Shown piece after piece: positions 60,081 to 64,000 of a DNA stretch of 64,000 bases (position 1 is its first letter; every line of letters starts with the position of its first letter). Source of the stretch: Raoultibacter massiliensis (GTDB taxonomy: Bacteria > Actinomycetota > Coriobacteriia > Coriobacteriales > Eggerthellaceae); the NCBI RefSeq assembly GCF_900199545.1, contig NZ_LT962671.1, forward strand, positions 2,198,235 through 2,262,234. The letters run 5' to 3'. Made by a program: the position numbers and the translations under genes. The notes below the pieces were generated by a model that was given only the letters and a program-made list of their open reading frames with translations, was not told the origin of the DNA and searched no databases.

Positions 60081-61532
60081 CTACTCCTCCACCTCGATGG
60101 TGGTCGGATCGGCCAGCGTGCCGCGCTTATCCTTCACGACGGATGCAACGAAACCGCAGACGCCGACGATCCACATCAGGCATGCGAAGATGACGTTGAG
60201 CACCATGTTGTCCAGACCCGTGAGCAGCGCAAAGTTGCTGATGACGAGAAATGCGATGTAGCACAGCCCCACCAGCGCCAAAAGCGGTGCGATCGTGGTG
60301 GTGAAGACGTTGTAGTGATAGCCCTCTTCATGGTTGTGCTTGCGCAGATACCCCAGAACCGAAGCGCACACCAGCAACTCGAGCGTCATGATGCCCACAA
60401 CGGCGATGGCCGAGGCGATAGCGCCGATCTGCGTGTAGGGGTCGAATCCGAGCACGAGGCACACGAGCACGACGATCAGGCCGAACGCCAGCTGCACGAT
60501 CGAGGCGATGTAAGGCGATTTGTGCTTCGGATGCGTGCGGCCGAGCGCCTTGGGCAGCATGCCCGCGCGACCGAATGCGAACAGGTAGCGCGATGCCATG
60601 TTATGCGTGGCCAGCCAGCAGGCAAACGCGCTCATGATGAAGAAGAAGTTGAAGACATGGCCGGCAATCGGGCCCATGTAGGTGGTCACCACCGTGTAGA
60701 AGATGTTGCCCGCCTGATCGGATTGGGCCATGGCAACGATCTCATCGCCGCCCATGCCTGCGATGACCGACCATGCCGTGAACGCGTAGACCACCCCGAC
60801 GAAGATAACCGCAAAGTAGGTGGCGCGCGGAACCGTGCGGCGAGGGTCCTTGGCCTCTTCGCCGAAAATGGCCGTTGCCTCGAAGCCGATAAAGCACAGG
60901 AAAGCGAATGCGATGCCCAACCCCGGAGCCCCGCTGAAGAACGTCGCCGGATCGAACGAAGCGGTCGTGTAGGCGGCAGGGCCAGCCTGAACAAGCACCG
61001 AGATATCGGTAGCCGCAAGAATCACAACCTCGCAGACGAGGCAAACCATCAAAAATTTCGTGCCGCCCTCGATGCCAAAGTAGCCGAGCAGAAACACTGC
61101 GATGTAGAGAACCACGGTAAGAATCCACCACGGAACCTGAATTCCCAATTCGATGTTCAGGATATCGGAGGCAAAATAGCCGCCCACCGCAGCGGTGTAC
61201 AGGGTCAGAAAATTGTACGCCGCAACGGCGAGATACCCCGCCGCGCCGCCAAGCCGCTTTCCAAGCCCCATCGAGATGTAGGTATAGAAAGCACCTGCGT
61301 TGGTCACATGCGCGCTCATAGCCGTATAGCCGACGGCAAATAAAATGAGCAGCACGCCGATGAACAAGAAGTCCATCGGAGCGGCGATGCCGTTGCCGAG
61401 GCCGATGATAAGCGGGATGTTTGCAGCGCACGCCCCCAAGGGCGCCGCAGCTGCGATCACGAGAAACGCCAGGGGCACGGTGCCAATGACACCATGTCTG
61501 AGTTCTGTGGAGTGATCGGTTTCCTTAGCCAT
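60081..61532 (-). CDS. APC-family amino-acid permease
   Basis: 483 residues from the ATG behind AAAGGAT. Twelve hydrophobic segments; APC hallmarks are the first helix VPLAFLVIAAAAPLGACAAN, FLCFIGFEATAIFGEEAKDPRRTVPRA (helix 6 and loop, here given in parts: FIGFEATAIF, EEAKDPRRT) and MASRYLFAFGRAGMLPKALGR. Amino acid or polyamine uptake or exchange is likely. Stands alone, with a terminator hairpin after it. Confidence 0.9.
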   Translation of the reverse strand: MAKETDHSTELRHGVIGTVPLAFLVIAAAAPLGACAANIPLIIGLGNGIAAPMDFLFIGVLLILFAVGYTAMSAHVTNAGAFYTYISMGLGKRLGGAAGYLAVAAYNFLTLYTAAVGGYFASDILNIELGIQVPWWILTVVLYIAVFLLGYFGIEGGTKFLMVCLVCEVVILAATDISVLVQAGPAAYTTASFDPATFFSGAPGLGIAFAFLCFIGFEATAIFGEEAKDPRRTVPRATYFAVIFVGVVYAFTAWSVIAGMGGDEIVAMAQSDQAGNIFYTVVTTYMGPIAGHVFNFFFIMSAFACWLATHNMASRYLFAFGRAGMLPKALGRTHPKHKSPYIASIVQLAFGLIVVLVCLVLGFDPYTQIGAIASAIAVVGIMTLELLVCASVLGYLRKHNHEEGYHYNVFTTTIAPLLALVGLCYIAFLVISNFALLTGLDNMVLNVIFACLMWIVGVCGFVASVVKDKRGTLADPTTIEVEE

Positions 61533-61998
61533 ATCCAATCCTTTCCTATTTTCCTATTTGGGAGCCATGGGCAGACCGACCAACCGAAAACCCGATCGAT
61601 TTGGACTTCGGCCAAAAGGATCCGTCCCCACCGCAGATCGCACTGTTCGGATACCGTTGCCCACGCGTTTCCAAAGCGCAAACAATGATACTCCCCCTTA
61701 TATAAATTTTGCTCTCGCGTGCTCTAATTTTTCTCATCATGCGGCGAGCGGATTGAAAAGCGAGGACAATAGGCATAATCGGGCGAACGAAACGCCTCCG
61801 CTCGGCATCAAACCCGAACCCGACAACACCCCAACGTTTGTCAGGCTCTCATCAGAGTCTCTCTCGACCGGCTACGCGCCCTGCTGCCGACAGCAGCCAA
61901 GCGATTCCCGACCCTAAAAATGATGCAGATTTTCTACCATATAACTATGTATGATGTTATTATTTTGGAAGGTAGTTCAATCAAGGAAGGGAACCGCA
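61533..61998. other. divergent intergenic region
   Basis: No gene is supported. It contains AT-rich stretches that fit promoters: TTATATAAATTTT near 61699-61711 for the permease on the minus strand, and TATAACTATGTATGATGTTA near 61940-61959 for the lipoprotein. Confidence 0.5.
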
Positions 61999-62805
61999 AT
62001 GAAATCCACTGTGCTGAAAACAACGAGAGCGAGCTTGGCAGCTTTCCTTGCCGGCCTCATGCTTATCGCATTGCCCCTGTTCGGATGCTCCGCGCCTGCC
62101 GAAGAGCCACAGAAAGAACCCGAGCCCGTCGAATCGCCTGACCCCGTCGAGAAGCAAGACGACGCGAACAAGGACGATGCCGCGAAGGATGGCGCGACCT
62201 CGAACAGCAGCGAACCAGCCCTTACCGGCGCGATATCCCCCACCGACACCAGCGCCGAATCCCCCGCACCTATCGGTCAGGCCGTGGAGCTCGGCATCTA
62301 CTCGACGGGAGACAAGCTCTACCACGCCGTGTACGCCTCGATCGACAAGGTAACCACAACGACCGAAGACAGCGCCTATGTCGAGCAGTGCTTCGCCGAC
62401 CACAACGCCGTAGCGCCCGATTTCATGCAGATCGACCTAGCGAACGCCGAGCTGCCCGATGACGTCGAGATATGCATCGTCGATTACACCGTGACCGTTC
62501 CCGAAGATTTCAATGCGGGCGAATTCGGGCTCTCCAACGTGCAGCAGACCCTCAAGGCATCCAACCCCGAAGGCGGCGGCATCCCCACCAAGGGCGGAAG
62601 TTACGTGGGCATGGGTATGGTCGATGAGCTCGAAACCGAAGCCGACGCGAAGTATTTCCCGGGCAACACCTACAAGCTTCGCGGATACTTCGCCATGGTC
62701 AAGGGATACGAGGATTACGTATTCGATGTCATGACCTATCCCGAAGGCACCGACAGCGAAGACATTTCCGGGAAGTCCATCTACGCCTACTTCGCCGCAC
62801 GGTAA
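61999..62805 (+). CDS. hypothetical lipoprotein
   Basis: 268 residues from the ATG behind AAGGAAGGG; an ATG 16 codons upstream has no such site. A signal peptide ends in lipobox LPLFGC, followed by an acidic Glu/Pro/Asp-rich linker of about 60 residues and a compact domain (AVELGIYSTGDKLYHAVYAS to YFAMVKGYEDYVFDVMTYP). It resembles the small secreted DUF-type lipoproteins of Actinobacteria, but I cannot assign a family. Outer-face membrane anchoring is expected. Confidence 0.75.
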   Translation: MKSTVLKTTRASLAAFLAGLMLIALPLFGCSAPAEEPQKEPEPVESPDPVEKQDDANKDDAAKDGATSNSSEPALTGAISPTDTSAESPAPIGQAVELGIYSTGDKLYHAVYASIDKVTTTTEDSAYVEQCFADHNAVAPDFMQIDLANAELPDDVEICIVDYTVTVPEDFNAGEFGLSNVQQTLKASNPEGGGIPTKGGSYVGMGMVDELETEADAKYFPGNTYKLRGYFAMVKGYEDYVFDVMTYPEGTDSEDISGKSIYAYFAAR

Positions 62806-62835
62806 GCGCCACGATACGCCAGGCACGCCACGCAA

Positions 62836-62871
62836 CCGAAAGAGCCCGCGCATAGGCGCGGGCTCTTTCGG
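62836..62871 (+). terminator. rho-independent terminator after the lipoprotein gene
   Basis: CCGAAAGAGCCCGCG (62836-62850) pairs perfectly with 62857-62871, followed by TTTCCC. The stretch 62872-63085 shows no gene. Confidence 0.85.
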
Positions 62872-63085
62872 TTTCCCAGGCCGCACATCACCGCAGCCCG
62901 CCCGCGCCATCCGCAAACGAGAGGGCGCTCTGCCAGTCCTTGTACCTTGCCGCGCAAAGGCGATTTCCGCATCGCGCCGAGAACCGATGCATCGAACCAA
63001 ACCGATATCGAACCGTAGCCCATGCGGCACCGGCCCCCCATCCCGTTAAGGTATGCTGGTACATGCTTTACGAAGGAGGCAAGGG

Positions 63086-64000
63086 ATGGACAAGATATCG
63101 CTTCGCAGCGCGATCGGCAAGGCAGCTCTTCTCGTCGGAATCATCATCTGCATGACCGTGTTCCAGGATCGGTTCGGATCGGAAAACATGCTGGTGGGCA
63201 TTACGCTCATCACGGCTCTGCTCATGTTTCTCAAAACCGATATAGGGGTGAAGACATCGCAGGCGCCCCTTCTCATCGTCGGCCTGTTCGTCGCAATCGT
63301 ATGCGCGGCACTGCTTGCCAACCTCAATCCCCTCGTGCTGCTCGCCTTCAACCTGGCCTTCGTCTTCGCTATCATGTATCTCACGACCGCGCGCATCGAA
63401 GACAGGTCGTATCTGCCGTTTATGCTGTGCTATCTTTTCATCCAGGGCATCCCAGTAAGCGAAAACGCCTTTTCGGCACGTTTGGCATCGGTTGTGATCT
63501 GCGGAATCATCATCGCTGGAGTCTACTGGGCGGTTCATGCGAAAAAACCTTCACCGGATGCGTCCGTGGGATCCATCATCCGAGCAATCGACGTGCATTC
63601 GCCGCGCTTCTCCTTCGCCTTGAGAATGGCCGTCGGAGTTAGTGTGGCTATGCTGGCAGGAGAACTTCTCCAAACCGATAAGGCCATGTGGATCGGACTT
63701 ACCGTGTTTTCGCTTACGCAACCCGAACGGAAGGCCGTCATGGAGCGGTTCGGAAAGCGCATGCTCGGGACAGCGATCGGAGCAATCGTCTTCGTCGTGG
63801 TTTTCATCTACCTTGTTCCCGCAGAATACCAACCCATCGCCATCCTGCTGTTCGGCTACATCTACATGTTCGCAAAAGACTACGAGATGCAGATCATGTT
63901 CATCACCGTCAACGCCCTTGCAACGGCCGCCCTGCTATTCGATCCGAAAACGGCGATCGTCGGACGAATCGCACTCATCGTCATCGGATTCGCCATCGCC
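63086..64000 (+). CDS. FUSC-family membrane protein (partial)
   Basis: 305 residues are visible; the gene runs off the right edge. AAGGAGG then ATG. Two groups of hydrophobic helices are separated by a polar loop (HAKKPSPDASVGSIIRAIDV). The second group includes MWIGLTVFSLTQPERKAVMERFGKRMLGTAIGAIV, which is the FUSC/aromatic acid exporter hallmark (here in parts: FSLTQPERKAVMERFGKRML). Such proteins export aromatic acids or similar compounds. The missing C-terminal part prevents a firmer call. Confidence 0.8.
   Translation, partial: MDKISLRSAIGKAALLVGIIICMTVFQDRFGSENMLVGITLITALLMFLKTDIGVKTSQAPLLIVGLFVAIVCAALLANLNPLVLLAFNLAFVFAIMYLTTARIEDRSYLPFMLCYLFIQGIPVSENAFSARLASVVICGIIIAGVYWAVHAKKPSPDASVGSIIRAIDVHSPRFSFALRMAVGVSVAMLAGELLQTDKAMWIGLTVFSLTQPERKAVMERFGKRMLGTAIGAIVFVVVFIYLVPAEYQPIAILLFGYIYMFAKDYEMQIMFITVNALATAALLFDPKTAIVGRIALIVIGFAIA

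Noticed and set aside
1..64000. Search for CRISPR arrays, transposases, phage genes and rRNA
   Set aside because: No regularly spaced direct repeats, no IS transposase or integrase motifs and no rRNA-like sequence were seen.

Overview
The window looks like chromosomal DNA from a GC-rich, strictly anaerobic gut actinobacterium of the Eggerthellaceae (Eggerthella, Gordonibacter, Adlercreutzia or Raoultibacter type). This placement is an inference from gene content: several molybdopterin oxidoreductases, Tat-exported FAD dehydrogenases of the fumarate/urocanate reductase type, and an expansion of LuxR-family regulators carried on polytopic membrane domains. No rRNA operon, IS element, phage or CRISPR array was seen. 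There is one tRNA (Thr, CGT).

Region 1 (1-16.4 kb) holds two facing molybdoenzyme modules built from the same kinds of parts. Module 1 runs on the minus strand from 7.48 kb: MFS transporter, small MCFRP zinc-knuckle protein with a Pro/Ala tail, DASS anion transporter, molybdopterin enzyme, two-cluster ferredoxin, Cys-rich zinc ribbon, and a double-ASKHA CoA-dehydratase activase that leaves the window. Module 2 runs on the plus strand from 10.23 kb: GntP permease, Cys-rich zinc ribbon, molybdopterin enzyme, ferredoxin, MCFRP protein with a GAP-triplet tail, DASS transporter. Each has its own divergent LysR regulator, and the two LysR genes lie between the modules. A third, simpler module lies at 47.6-53.8 kb: molybdopterin enzyme, ferredoxin, YkvI-like permease, LuxR regulator and another small Cys-rich protein. 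All three large subunits lack a Tat signal. All three keep a cysteine where, in my recollection of acetylene hydratase, the molybdenum ligand sits. This points to soluble dehydroxylase, transhydroxylase or hydratase chemistry rather than a classical exported respiratory reductase.

Region 2 (16.4-38.3 kb) has three Tat/lipoprotein FAD dehydrogenases, each beside a membrane-LuxR gene, which suggests three separately induced electron-acceptor reductases. Between them lie rlmH, a MalT-like STAND regulator, an OFA-type MFS carrier and a cell-envelope block (LCP protein, GatD, MurT, polysaccharide deacetylase).

Region 3 (38.7-47.5 kb) contains a MarR-pirin operon, a DUF2797 protein, an apparent operon for nickel-pincer cofactor synthesis (larE, larB and a reduced larC) behind an Fe-S aldo/keto reductase and a RarD-like permease, a CmpB-like membrane protein and a lactonase.

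Region 4 (54.4-64 kb) has tRNA-Thr, a methyltransferase, a secreted nuclease lipoprotein, an InlB-repeat surface protein with a variant sorting signal, an amino-acid permease, a lipoprotein and a truncated FUSC protein.

Recurring regulatory features are four genes with a TATAAT-like box exactly 6 nt before the start codon (apparent leaderless transcripts, three of them membrane-LuxR genes), several clean palindromes in promoter regions, and two related long inverted-repeat elements near 9.0 and 20.3 kb.
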